Assembly (NCBI GenBank): GCA_944391275.1
Contig: CALXSZ010000083.1
Location: forward strand, 1-19,435
From: an uncultured Syntrophomonadaceae bacterium
GTDB taxonomy: Bacteria; Bacillota; Syntrophomonadia; Syntrophomonadales; Syntrophomonadaceae
DNA: 19,435 nt
Direction: 5' to 3'
The position numbers and the translations under genes were made by a program. Positions 7,419-14,424 of this stretch are shown here, piece after piece; within the stretch, counting starts at the first letter, position 1, and every line of letters begins with the position of its first letter. The notes beneath the pieces are model-generated. The model was not told the origin of the DNA, searched no databases, and worked only from the letters and a program-made list of their open reading frames with translations.

Positions 7419-7798
7419 GTCTATCACCAATCATTGTCTTGAATTTATCGTCATTTGCAATCAAAAAAAACACCGCCCCCGTTGCCGAGTATGGGAAAAT
7501 GCGGATTCGCCGTCACAAGCGCTTTTTGCAATTTGGCGGGGCGCTTTCGAAAAAAACGGTTTGCAAAAAACCATCCATTCCAACGGAGATTTGAGCAGAT
7601 GGTCGTTTTAAGAACATCGGGGCAAGAATGACTTCGGGCGCTCCTCATGAGAAATCAAAAAATCGGACGGCTTTTCGGGGAACGGACCGGTATAGTGAAA
7701 AGCTTTAGGTCCGTCCCTGGTCCGCGCCGGTTCATGCGCGTAAGAGGATCCCCCCTGTTTTGTGCGCGTTAACCGGGGGAAGAAACCGAAAATCAGTT
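7419..7798. other. femAB-alr spacer with possible attenuator-like structure
   Basis: A 380-nt stretch with no convincing gene. Read leftward (toward alr), GGGACGGACC (7717-7708) pairs with GGTCCGTTCC (7688-7679) over 10 bp with one G-U. Part of the same left arm, GGACGG (7716-7711), can instead pair with CCGTCC (7670-7665), which is followed by TTTTTT (7662-7657). Closer to alr, GGGGGCGGTG (7480-7471) is followed by eight T (7470-7463) with only a weak 4-bp CCGC/GCGG stem. A GAAACCG/CAGTTTC hairpin (7782-7788/7794-7800) overlaps the femAB stop. It may be a femAB terminator region, an alr leader, or both. A 65-codon open frame here looks like chance. Confidence 0.4.
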
Positions 7799-8944
7799 TC
7801 AGCGAGTCGAATTTCCCTGGTTGGATTGCCCAAGGGTTTTTGTGCCTTGAGGAAACGAACGATTCTTTTTCTTTTGCGCTCGTTTGTGAAGCAAGGCTTT
7901 ATATTGCGGCATAGCTTGGGTCCATAAACGATAGAAAAAGGGCGAATAGACACAATCCCAATCCCCGATAAATTCCGTTAATTCGCCGCCAAATCCCTTT
8001 TTGAAACGATATAGTCCATAAAGCGGATTGTTTTCATCCGTAATATCGCCTGAAACCCCTCGAAAATCATAGAGCGTGCAATGATGAGCTTTGCTCCATT
8101 GGATCATTTTCCATTGCATTAAATAGTTGGGCATCAAATTGCGGTGCGCATTGCTGGAGGCTCCGTAAAGATACCAGGCTTTATCGCCCAAATGCATGAG
8201 GAGAGAACCGGCGATTGCTTCCCCATCCGGGCTTTCTACCAAAAAGATCTTTGCATATCCTGCCGGGGCCATCTGATCCCAAATCGATTCAAAATACGCG
8301 TAATCGCGAATCAAAAAATGATCGCGCTGGGCCGTCTCGGTTAGGATGGTATAGAAAGTTTTCAGATCGTCCTTTTTCTCCGCCAGCTTCACCGTCACGC
8401 CTTTCCGCTCTGCTAAGCGGATATTATATCGGGTTTTAGCGTGCATGTTGGTTAAAAGCTCCTCTTCGTCGGGTCGAATATCCATCCGAAAAACAAATCC
8501 CGGCTGTACTCCTTCAAAATCTAAACCCGTATCGTTACGCCGAAAGCCGCAGCGCTGCAATATCCGACGAAAATCCTCATCGGAGGCAGGGACGTCCGGA
8601 TCAATCTTTAAAAAAATAGCCCCGTCCTGTTTCGCAATCCGTTTCACCCCTGCGAAAAGAGCCTGGCATTTTTCCAGGTTGTGAATATCAATAACCGGTC
8701 CGCGCGGCGCGTAGTAAATACAACGCTTCATCCCAGGAAGCGGGATGCGTCGTTTTAAAAGCATAATCGCTCCGGTTGGCGCGCCGTCCTCTTCCAAAAG
8801 CAGCAGACGAGGTTCCCAGCCGGTGGTTTTTTTTACCATTCCCCAGTTGGAGGTTTGTAAAAAATGTCCTTTGGGATGCTGTGCAATAAATTTATCAAAA
8901 ATTTCCCTTTCTTTCCATGAAAGAAGGCGTGTTGTTCGTGTCAT
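7799..8944 (-). CDS. FemAB/FemX-type peptidoglycan bridge peptidyltransferase
   Basis: Member of the FemABX family, which uses aminoacyl-tRNA to add amino acids to the peptide stem of lipid II or peptidoglycan on the cytoplasmic side of the membrane. Two GNAT-like halves are recognisable. The N-terminal half has GHFLQTSNWGMVKKTTGWEP (26-45), then IYYAPRGPVID; the second half has MHAKTRYNIRLAERKGV, a hallmark of the family, then WYLYGASSN and LYDFRGVSGD followed by LYGLYRFKKGFGGEL. The last about 30 residues are a basic, low-complexity tail. Start ATG 8942-8944 has AGGAG 11 nt upstream. The specific amino acid added cannot be read from sequence. It lies upstream of alr on the same strand, both concerned with wall peptides, separated by 380 nt. 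Confidence 0.9.
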   Translation of the reverse strand: MTRTTRLLSWKEREIFDKFIAQHPKGHFLQTSNWGMVKKTTGWEPRLLLLEEDGAPTGAIMLLKRRIPLPGMKRCIYYAPRGPVIDIHNLEKCQALFAGVKRIAKQDGAIFLKIDPDVPASDEDFRRILQRCGFRRNDTGLDFEGVQPGFVFRMDIRPDEEELLTNMHAKTRYNIRLAERKGVTVKLAEKKDDLKTFYTILTETAQRDHFLIRDYAYFESIWDQMAPAGYAKIFLVESPDGEAIAGSLLMHLGDKAWYLYGASSNAHRNLMPNYLMQWKMIQWSKAHHCTLYDFRGVSGDITDENNPLYGLYRFKKGFGGELTEFIGDWDCVYSPFFYRLWTQAMPQYKALLHKRAQKKKNRSFPQGTKTLGQSNQGNSTR

Positions 8945-9223
8945 TTCTTTTACGACTCCTTTTTCAAACGCTCTTCTTCCTATTTTAACCCGAAAAGGAC
9001 CGTATATCTATACCTTGACTGCGAATTCTTGTAAGAATTGCAAAAACTTTTATCCGAATCCGATTGAAGGGGTTTTTTTTGAAAAAAATTCCGGAAGCGG
9101 TATAAAAAACTTGCAACCGGTAGATAATTTTTACAGATCAAAAAACGGAAAGACGACGCGCGCGAGTCCGTTCCTTCTGTTCACAAAGAGAAATTGAATT
9201 CATCGAAGGGAGCGGAATAATTT
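8945..9223. other. Divergent femAB / spoIIR regulatory region
   Basis: A 279-nt spacer holding the 5' sides of femAB (leftward) and spoIIR (rightward). AATTCTT-GT-AAGAATT (9024-9039) is a near-perfect palindrome that could be an operator. TTGACT at 9015-9020 has no -10 partner at normal spacing. On the minus strand TTAAAATAGG (8988-8979) resembles a -10 region for femAB but has no good -35. A sigma-F-like promoter at 9100-9129 is listed separately. Confidence 0.5.
9100..9129 (+). promoter_or_regulatory. Sigma-F/G-like promoter of spoIIR
   Basis: GTATA (9100-9104) and GTAGATAATT (9120-9129) are separated by 15 nt. The sigma-F consensus is about GyATA-N15/16-GgnrAnAnTw; only the weakly conserved second G of the -10 differs. 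It lies about 95 nt upstream of spoIIR, whose Bacillus homologue is forespore-expressed under sigma-F. This is inference from consensus matching. Confidence 0.6.
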
Positions 9224-9811
9224 ATGAAAAGAAAAATTTTATTTTTATCCGGTTTGGCCGTTTTGGTAGTGGGAACCGTCGGCGCGTGGAACTTTTTCTA
9301 TTTTCCCTATAATCATTACCTACGGCTGCATGTACTGGCCAATAGCGACCGCGTGTACGATCAGCAATTGAAGTTGGCGGTACGAGATAAAATGATTTCT
9401 GTGATTACGCCAATTCTGGCTGGAGCGGAAAATGCGGAGGAAGCGAGGGTTTTGGCCGAGGCGCATTTGGAGGAATTGACACAGGCGGCTCAGGAAGTAG
9501 TGCAAAGTCATGGATACGACTATTCCGTAACCGCTGAAATTGGGAATTTTGACTTTCCTGACCGGCAGTACGATCAGTTGTTCTTACCCGCCGGGAACTA
9601 CCAGGCTTTGCGCGTACGAATCGGAGAGGCGGCCGGACACAACTGGTGGTGCGTGCTATATCCGCCGTTGTGCCTGGCTTCAGACGGAAAAAATCTGACA
9701 ACCGTTCCCCAGGAAAATCCGCAGACCCGTTTTTTCCTGGTCGATCTTTGGGAGAAATTTCATTCGGAAGATTCCGGTCCAAATACGGAAACCTTAGCGA
9801 GCGGTGTTTGA
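9224..9811 (+). CDS. spoIIR: Stage II sporulation protein R (pro-sigma-E activation signal)
   Basis: SpoIIR is made in the forespore, exported to the intermembrane space and triggers the SpoIIGA protease to process pro-sigma-E in the mother cell. The sequence shows a basic start and a single hydrophobic segment (about 5-22), then the family signatures YLRLHVLANSD (32-42), LPAGNYQALRVRIGEAAGHN (121-140) and WWCVLYPPLC (141-150). Length 195 aa is usual. Start ATG 9224 has GGGAG about 11 nt upstream. It is monocistronic, with a sigma-F-like promoter before it and a strong terminator 70 nt after it. Its presence is the clearest sign that the organism sporulates. Confidence 0.95.
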   Translation: MKRKILFLSGLAVLVVGTVGAWNFFYFPYNHYLRLHVLANSDRVYDQQLKLAVRDKMISVITPILAGAENAEEARVLAEAHLEELTQAAQEVVQSHGYDYSVTAEIGNFDFPDRQYDQLFLPAGNYQALRVRIGEAAGHNWWCVLYPPLCLASDGKNLTTVPQENPQTRFFLVDLWEKFHSEDSGPNTETLASGV

Positions 9812-9819
9812 CGAGAAAA

Positions 9820-9849
9820 GAAAGCTTAAAGAAAGAAAGCTTAAAGAAA
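9820..9849. repeat. 15-bp tandem duplication after spoIIR
   Basis: Two perfect adjacent copies of GAAAGCTTAAAGAAA (9820-9834 and 9835-9849), purine-rich on the plus strand. It resembles a replication-slippage product and belongs to a set of short repeats found in several spacers of this window. Confidence 0.85.
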
Positions 9850-9879
9850 AAATATGAAAAAAAGAAAAAACGCAAAAGG

Positions 9880-9909
9880 ATATGCAGTTTGGCGCTGCAT
9901 ATTTTTTTT
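9880..9909 (+). terminator. Rho-independent terminator after spoIIR
   Basis: ATATGCAG (9880-9887) pairs with CTGCATAT (9895-9902) around a 7-nt loop, followed by a T-run to 9909. The stem lies 70 nt after the spoIIR stop and isolates it from clpB. Confidence 0.9.
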
Positions 9910-9930
9910 GAGAAAAAAAGAAAAAAAGTG

Positions 9931-9947
9931 TTTGACTTTTATTGACT
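9931..9947. promoter_or_regulatory. CtsR operator-like heptad repeat
   Basis: TTTGACTTTTATTGACT reads on the minus strand as AGTCAAT-AAA-AGTCAAA, two heptads with 3-nt spacing. It matches the CtsR consensus RGTCAAA-NAN-RGTCAAA with one mismatch. It overlaps the -35 hexamer of the clpB promoter, the usual arrangement for CtsR repression of clp genes. ctsR itself is not in the window. Confidence 0.8.
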
Positions 9948-9970
9948 TTTAAAAAATCAAAGATTATAAT
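9942..9970 (+). promoter_or_regulatory. Sigma-A promoter of clpB
   Basis: TTGACT (9942-9947), a 17-nt spacer and a consensus TATAAT (9965-9970). It lies about 150 nt upstream of the clpB start and its -35 is inside the CtsR-type operator. Confidence 0.9.
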
Positions 9971-10117
9971 AGAAGAGTAAAAAAAAGAATGAAACAAAAG
10001 AGAAAATAAAAAGATGATGGAAACAAGTTGGGTGAATTCCAACAAAATACAAGACAAAATTGGTTAAACATATCCTGTCCATCATGAGAAACATTCATGA
10101 AGAAAAGAGGGGATTTT

Positions 10118-12730
10118 ATGAATATGGAAAAATATACAAAAAAATCATTGGAAGCGATCAATACGGCGCAACAATTGGTTGCGGAACGCCGCCAACAGGA
10201 ATTGGCACCCAAGCACCTTTTCTATGCGCTTTTGACGCAAGACAAAGGGCTTATTCCACGGCTGATTGAACAGGCGGGGATCAACGTGGCCCAGATGAAG
10301 CAAGAGACCGAGAGACTGTTGGACCGGACGCCCAGCGTGCAAGGATACGATGGACCGGTTTATATGAGTTCTTCTTTAAGCCGCGTTTTTTCGCGGGCTG
10401 AAAAAGAAGCGGCGGCCTTAAAGGATGATTACGTTAGCGTGGAACATTTGTTGCTGGCGTTGTTAGAAGAAGGCGATGCGGATTTAAAACGGCTGTTCAA
10501 AGAAAACGGCTTAACCCGGGAAAACGTTCTGGTAACAATGAAAAATATCCGCGGCGCCCAGCGCGTGTCCAGCGATAATCCGGAAGATTCCTATGAGGCG
10601 TTGGAAAAGTTTGGTCGAGACTTGAATAAACTGGCCCAGGAGGGCAAAATTGATCCGGTAATCGGCCGGGATGAAGAAATTCGACGGGTGATGGAAATCC
10701 TTTCGCGGCGGACCAAAAATAACCCGGTTTTGATCGGCGAGCCTGGCGTAGGGAAAACCGCCATTGTCGAAGGATTGGCCCGGCGAATTGTTGCGCGCGA
10801 CGTACCCGAAGGCTTGAAAGACAAACGGGTCATTTCATTGGATATGGGCTCTTTGGTGGCTGGGGCGAAATACCGCGGTGAGTTTGAAGAACGGCTTCAA
10901 GCGGTTTTAAAAGAAGTGCAGCAATCCAACGGCCGAATCATTTTGTTCATTGATGAAGTCCATACGGTGGTAGGCGCAGGCGCTACCGAAGGCGCCATGG
11001 ATGCGGCGAATATTTTGAAACCAATGTTGGCCAGAGGAGAACTGCGTGCGATTGGGGCGACTACTTTAGACGAATATCGTAAGCACATTGAAAAAGACGC
11101 GGCCTTAGAACGGCGTTTCCAACCGGTTATGGTTAATCCGCCGTCGGTGGAAGATACCATTTCGATTCTGCGTGGATTAAAAGAACGTTACGAAGTGCAT
11201 CATGGGGTGCGCATCAAGGACGCCGCCTTGGTTGCGGCCGCCGTTTTATCCGACCGGTATATTGCCGACCGTTTCTTGCCCGATAAAGCAATCGACTTGG
11301 TGGATGAAGCCGCCGCCCGGTTAAGAACGGAAATTGACAGCATGCCTACCGAATTGGATGAAATTACCCGGCGGATTATGCAGCCGGCAATTGAAGCTGC
11401 GGCTTTGGCAAAAGAAGAAGACGCCGCTTCGGCACAGCGTCGGAACGATATTTTGGAGGATTTAAAAGATCTGAAAGCCGAAGCCGACGAAATGACCGCC
11501 CGGTGGCAGAATGAGAAAAAATCAATTTCGCACATGCGGGATCTGAAAAAACAAATTGAAGATTGCCGGTTGGAAATTGAACGGGCCGAACGCGAATACG
11601 ATTTGAATAAAGTTGCAGAGTTGCGTTATGGTAAATTGGCTTCTTTGCAAAAAGAATTGAATGATCTGCAGGCTCAAACGGACAGCGAATCCAAAGAAAA
11701 CGCGAACCGTCCGGAAGCTCGACTGTTAAAAGAAGAAGTGGACGAACAGGATATTGCCAACGTGGTGAGCCGTTGGACAGGAATCCAGGTCAGCAGCTTG
11801 TTGGAAGGGGAGCGGCATAAACTGTTGCGTTTGGCCGAGACCCTGCACAAGCGTGTCATCGGACAGGATGAAGCGGTTCAGTCTGTCAGCGACGCAGTCC
11901 TCCGTTCCCGCAGCGGCTTAAAAGACCCCAACCGGCCTGTAGGCAGTTTTATTTTCTTGGGGCCGACCGGCGTAGGGAAAACGGAGTTGGCGAAGGCTCT
12001 GGCCGAAGCGCTATTCGATGATGAACGCGCCATGATCCGTTTAGACATGTCCGAATATATGGAAAAACACACCGTTGCCCGTATGATTGGAGCGCCTCCC
12101 GGATACGTCGGTTTTGAAGAAGGCGGCCAACTCACTGAAGCGGTGCGCCGGCGGCCGTATTCCGTCGTCCTATTTGATGAAATTGAAAAAGCGCATCATG
12201 ATGTTTTCAATATCTTGCTGCAAATTTTGGATGACGGACGATTGACGGATTCCAAAGGTCGGACGGTGGATTTCCGCAATACCATTATTATTATGACCTC
12301 CAATTTGGGCAGTCAGGAAATTCTAAACAATCAGGAAACCGGCGGCAGCGAAGAAGCGATCAAAGATCGGGTGATGAATTTACTAAAACAATATTTCCGC
12401 CCGGAATTTTTGAATCGGTTGGATGAGATTATTACGTTCCACGCCTTAAAAGAGGATCAAGTCAAACAGATTGCGGCGCTTCTGTTGGAAAAATTGGCCG
12501 CGCGTTTCAGCGAACGGACGGAAGGAGGGCGGCTCACCTGGGACGACAAAGCCCTGTCCTATATTGCGCGCGAAGGATATGATCCGGTCTTTGGCGCTCG
12601 CCCCATTAAACGAATGATTCAGCAGGAAGTGGAGACGCTTCTGGCGAAAAAATTAATTGAAGGGAGCATTCCGGATGGGAAGGACGTCGAACTTTCCGCA
12701 GGAGAAGAAGGGATTATCGTACGCGTATAA
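10118..12730 (+). CDS. clpB: ATP-dependent chaperone ClpB (protein disaggregase)
   Basis: Hexameric AAA+ disaggregase that, with DnaK, threads aggregated proteins through its pore. Domains: N-terminal Clp repeat domain (about 1-145), AAA-1 with Walker A GEPGVGKT (207-214) and Walker B ILFIDE (275-280), a long coiled-coil middle domain (about 403-523), AAA-2 with Walker A GPTGVGKT (615-622), and a C-terminal small domain. The long middle domain and the NPEDSYEALEKFGRDL linker identify ClpB rather than ClpC or ClpE. I see no ClpP-docking loop. The open frame begins at 10097, but AGAGGGG lies 5 nt before ATG 10118, giving MNMEKYTKK and 870 residues, the usual length. The upstream promoter and CtsR-type box indicate heat/stress control, and a bidirectional terminator follows about 145 nt downstream. 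Confidence 0.97.
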   Translation: MNMEKYTKKSLEAINTAQQLVAERRQQELAPKHLFYALLTQDKGLIPRLIEQAGINVAQMKQETERLLDRTPSVQGYDGPVYMSSSLSRVFSRAEKEAAALKDDYVSVEHLLLALLEEGDADLKRLFKENGLTRENVLVTMKNIRGAQRVSSDNPEDSYEALEKFGRDLNKLAQEGKIDPVIGRDEEIRRVMEILSRRTKNNPVLIGEPGVGKTAIVEGLARRIVARDVPEGLKDKRVISLDMGSLVAGAKYRGEFEERLQAVLKEVQQSNGRIILFIDEVHTVVGAGATEGAMDAANILKPMLARGELRAIGATTLDEYRKHIEKDAALERRFQPVMVNPPSVEDTISILRGLKERYEVHHGVRIKDAALVAAAVLSDRYIADRFLPDKAIDLVDEAAARLRTEIDSMPTELDEITRRIMQPAIEAAALAKEEDAASAQRRNDILEDLKDLKAEADEMTARWQNEKKSISHMRDLKKQIEDCRLEIERAEREYDLNKVAELRYGKLASLQKELNDLQAQTDSESKENANRPEARLLKEEVDEQDIANVVSRWTGIQVSSLLEGERHKLLRLAETLHKRVIGQDEAVQSVSDAVLRSRSGLKDPNRPVGSFIFLGPTGVGKTELAKALAEALFDDERAMIRLDMSEYMEKHTVARMIGAPPGYVGFEEGGQLTEAVRRRPYSVVLFDEIEKAHHDVFNILLQILDDGRLTDSKGRTVDFRNTIIIMTSNLGSQEILNNQETGGSEEAIKDRVMNLLKQYFRPEFLNRLDEIITFHALKEDQVKQIAALLLEKLAARFSERTEGGRLTWDDKALSYIAREGYDPVFGARPIKRMIQQEVETLLAKKLIEGSIPDGKDVELSAGEEGIIVRV

Positions 12731-12781
12731 CTTCCAAGGCGCCGACCAATAAAAGGGACGCTTTTCCGGAAACGTTGAAAG

Positions 12782-12803
12782 ATGAGGATATAATGAGGAT
12801 ATA
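12782..12803. repeat. 11-bp tandem duplication after clpB
   Basis: Two adjacent copies of ATGAGGATATA (12782-12792, 12793-12803), followed by AGAGAGGAG. A similar imperfect GGATATA doublet occurs before bofA (16778-16801). Confidence 0.8.
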
Positions 12804-12874
12804 AACAGAGAGGAGATGGTGTTCGTTCGCTATTTCCTGAGCGGGATGATTTTATAAAAAATTCCTTATTAAAC

Positions 12875-12906
12875 AAAACCCCGACTTTTTAAAAGTCGGG
12901 GTTTTT
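12875..12906. terminator. Bidirectional terminator between clpB and the zinc-ribbon gene
   Basis: AAAACCCCGAC (12875-12885) pairs with GTCGGGGTTTT (12895-12905) over an A/T-rich centre that can also pair. Flanking A and T runs allow termination from both sides, fitting the convergent genes clpB and the zinc-ribbon gene. Confidence 0.92.
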
Positions 12907-12909
12907 GGT

Positions 12910-13323
12910 TTATTTAAGCGGGTAAGGCGCGATATCCCAATTGGAAATATTAACCACCTGAATGGGCTTCCCACAGATGGGACAATGTTGTTTTTTGATA
13001 TCTGAGGGTCGAACCTGTCCCATCAGTTTCCCGCATTTGGAACAGAAATAGGGTTGAGAGAAATGGAGCGTCTGGGTGACAATTCGCATTTTTATACGGG
13101 GTTCCAAGTTTCCGCATTGGCGGCAGCGATAGAGGGTGCGCTGGCATTGAATCTTTCCATAAGACGCTAAAATGGAGAATTCGCGGGCTTGTTCCCCATA
13201 AAGGCCGGAACGGAGATCTTTTTTTGCTTCCTTAGTCATATTGGCGTCGTTGCTGCCGGGGCCGAGGAAAAATTTTTCTTCATAATTGCATTCGGTACAT
13301 TTTACCTGATAAGCTTTTCCCAT
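12910..13323 (-). CDS. Double zinc-ribbon protein of unknown function (137 aa)
   Basis: I do not recognise the family by name. Four CxxC knuckles are visible: C9/C12, C67/C70, C94/C97 and C114/C117. The simplest reading is two zinc ribbons, the first split by a 54-residue insertion that includes a GPGSND stretch and the second compact (FCSKCGKLMGQVR, CPICGKPIQV). No signal peptide or membrane segment is seen, so it is probably cytoplasmic. RNA, DNA or protein binding are all possible. Start ATG 13321-13323 has AAGGAG 5 nt upstream, a strong site. It follows the MazG-like gene by 32 nt on the same strand and is likely in one transcript with it, ended by the terminator at 12875-12906. Confidence 0.85.
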   Translation of the reverse strand: MGKAYQVKCTECNYEEKFFLGPGSNDANMTKEAKKDLRSGLYGEQAREFSILASYGKIQCQRTLYRCRQCGNLEPRIKMRIVTQTLHFSQPYFCSKCGKLMGQVRPSDIKKQHCPICGKPIQVVNISNWDIAPYPLK

Positions 13324-13355
13324 ATTTTCTCCTTGTTTGTTGTCGTAACCATCCG

Positions 13356-13667
13356 TTATTTGGTTAAATAGCGACGTTCTTCCAGTTTTTTGACATGTTT
13401 CTCAACAACGGACTCGATGTGGACCCCATATCGTTCTTCCATAACGAACATCATAGTAACCGCGGTCTGAGCAACGTCCAACAGTTCGCTTGCAATCCGT
13501 TCCCGGACCTCTGCGTCCGTTGCGGTAGTTTCTTCTCCGTTCATTCCCCGGAACTTCCCAATGGCCTGCGCCAGCTCGCCGGTTTCTTCCATGAGCTTCA
13601 AGGCTGTAGATTCTAAGGTCGGGGAAAGCCGATCTAAGCGGGGAAGCGTTAACGTTTTCATTTTCAA
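13356..13667 (-). CDS. MazG-like nucleotide pyrophosphohydrolase
   Basis: Small all-alpha NTP pyrophosphatase of the MazG-like group, which hydrolyses (d)NTPs or related nucleotides to monophosphates and pyrophosphate. The magnesium-binding signature is present: E27, E28 and E31 in LMEETGELAQA, and E61/D64 in SELLDVAQT. Start choice: an upstream ATG at 13730 has no ribosome site. AAGGAGG lies 8 nt before TTG 13665-13667 and 14 nt before ATG 13659-13661. I take the TTG, giving 103 residues, close to the family size; LTLPRLDRLSPTLESTALKL is a plausible family N terminus. The physiological substrate cannot be told. It is upstream of the zinc-ribbon gene. Confidence 0.85.
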   Translation of the reverse strand: MKMKTLTLPRLDRLSPTLESTALKLMEETGELAQAIGKFRGMNGEETTATDAEVRERIASELLDVAQTAVTMMFVMEERYGVHIESVVEKHVKKLEERRYLTK

Positions 13668-13822
13668 GCCCAATCCCTCCTTTGGCGAGGCAAGAATATC
13701 CGAAAATACGGAAAAATCTTGTTTATCCATTTTTTCAATTGGAAGCGGTCAATCAAATGATCGCATTCCCAGTATAAAGCAAATCCGAAACAAGTGCAAA
13801 GAGAGATCTATAAATGAAAATA

Positions 13823-13852
13823 AAAAACAGAGAACTAATCGTCTCTGTTTTT
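13823..13852 (-). terminator. Terminator overlapping the comEB stop codon
   Basis: AAAAACAGAGA (13823-13833) pairs perfectly with TCTCTGTTTTT (13842-13852) around an 8-nt loop, with T6 following on the minus strand. The comEB stop TAG (13837-13835) is inside the loop, so the hairpin forms partly from coding sequence. It ends the rpiB-glyA-comEB transcript. Confidence 0.88.
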
Positions 13853-14422
13853 ATCATGAAACGAGTCATAAGTGGCAGTGTGTTTGATGAAGACGGATGA
13901 TTTAGGAAGAGGTTCCGACATGGAAACCGGAGCCTCTTTTAGCAACGGCTTGTTGGCAAAGTCTTCCGGGGTTATTTTGACTAATTCTACGTTCGCTTCC
14001 CGTAGAAATTGAACGGCTTGCTCGTCCGTAAAATCCCGTTGATGGACCACTTTTCGGACGCCGGCGTTAATAATCATCCGCGCGCAGATCAAACAAGGCT
14101 GATGGGTGCAGTAAAGAATAGAACCTTCCGTGGAAGCTCCATAGTAAGCCGCGTTAATAATGGCGTTTTGTTCGGCGTGAATTCCACGGCACATCTCATA
14201 ACGTTGTCCGGAAGGAATGCGAAGCTGCTGACGCAGACATCCGGTTTCCGCACAGTGCTTCAGACCGCGGGGAGCGCCGTTGTATCCGGTCGCAATGACC
14301 CGACGGTCTTTCACTAGAATCGCGCCTACGTGCCGCCGCAAACAGGTTGAGCGCGACGCGGCCAATTGAGCCATTTGCAAGAAGTAGGCGTCCCAGGAAG
14401 GGCGTTTTAGATCCTCTGCCAT
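13835..14422 (-). CDS. comEB: dCMP deaminase (ComEB family) with extended C-terminal tail
   Basis: Zinc-dependent deaminase converting dCMP to dUMP, feeding dTMP synthesis in the cytoplasm. The catalytic motif is GIHAEQNAI (H82, E84) with PCLIC (C110, C113) as the remaining zinc ligands. RHVGAILVKDRRVIATGYNG (30-49) and AAYYGASTEGSILYCTHQ are typical. The core ends near residue 155, and about 40 more residues (NKPLLKEAPVSMSEPLPKSS and on) form a polar tail not seen in usual 145-160 aa enzymes. Start ATG 14420-14422 has GAAGG upstream and lies 2 nt after the glyA stop, so translation is probably coupled. The name comEB follows the Bacillus homologue; no competence role is implied. Confidence 0.92.
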   Translation of the reverse strand: MAEDLKRPSWDAYFLQMAQLAASRSTCLRRHVGAILVKDRRVIATGYNGAPRGLKHCAETGCLRQQLRIPSGQRYEMCRGIHAEQNAIINAAYYGASTEGSILYCTHQPCLICARMIINAGVRKVVHQRDFTDEQAVQFLREANVELVKITPEDFANKPLLKEAPVSMSEPLPKSSVFIKHTATYDSFHDKNRDD

Positions 14423-14424
14423 GG

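Larger units (their letters stand above)
9812..10117. other. spoIIR-clpB spacer, purine-rich
   Basis: A 306-nt AT- and purine-rich spacer without a gene. It holds a 15-bp tandem duplication, the spoIIR terminator, the CtsR-type operator, the clpB promoter and an approximately 140-nt clpB leader; the main elements are listed separately. Confidence 0.7.

Noticed and set aside
7451..7648. 65-codon minus-strand frame in the femAB-alr spacer.
   Set aside because: No family resemblance, covers T8 and hairpin sequences, and the only nearby GAGG lies inside it.
7705..7740. AGGGACGGACC with nearby GCGCGG on the minus strand looked like the T-box motif.
   Set aside because: The conserved AGGGUGGnACCGCG core does not match, and no specifier stem upstream was recognisable.
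9015..9040. TTGACT as a -35 for spoIIR.
   Set aside because: The sequence 17-18 nt downstream (TTGCAA) is not a -10; the sigma-F-like boxes further on fit better.
8745..9197. 150-codon plus-strand frame spanning the femAB start and the divergent spacer.
   Set aside because: First half is antisense to femAB, low-complexity lysine/asparagine end, no ribosome site, and it covers the sigma-F-like promoter.
12815..12856. AGAGGAG followed by ATG and a 13-codon frame after clpB.
   Set aside because: ATG directly abuts the ribosome-site-like sequence, and the peptide is very short and unlike anything recognisable.
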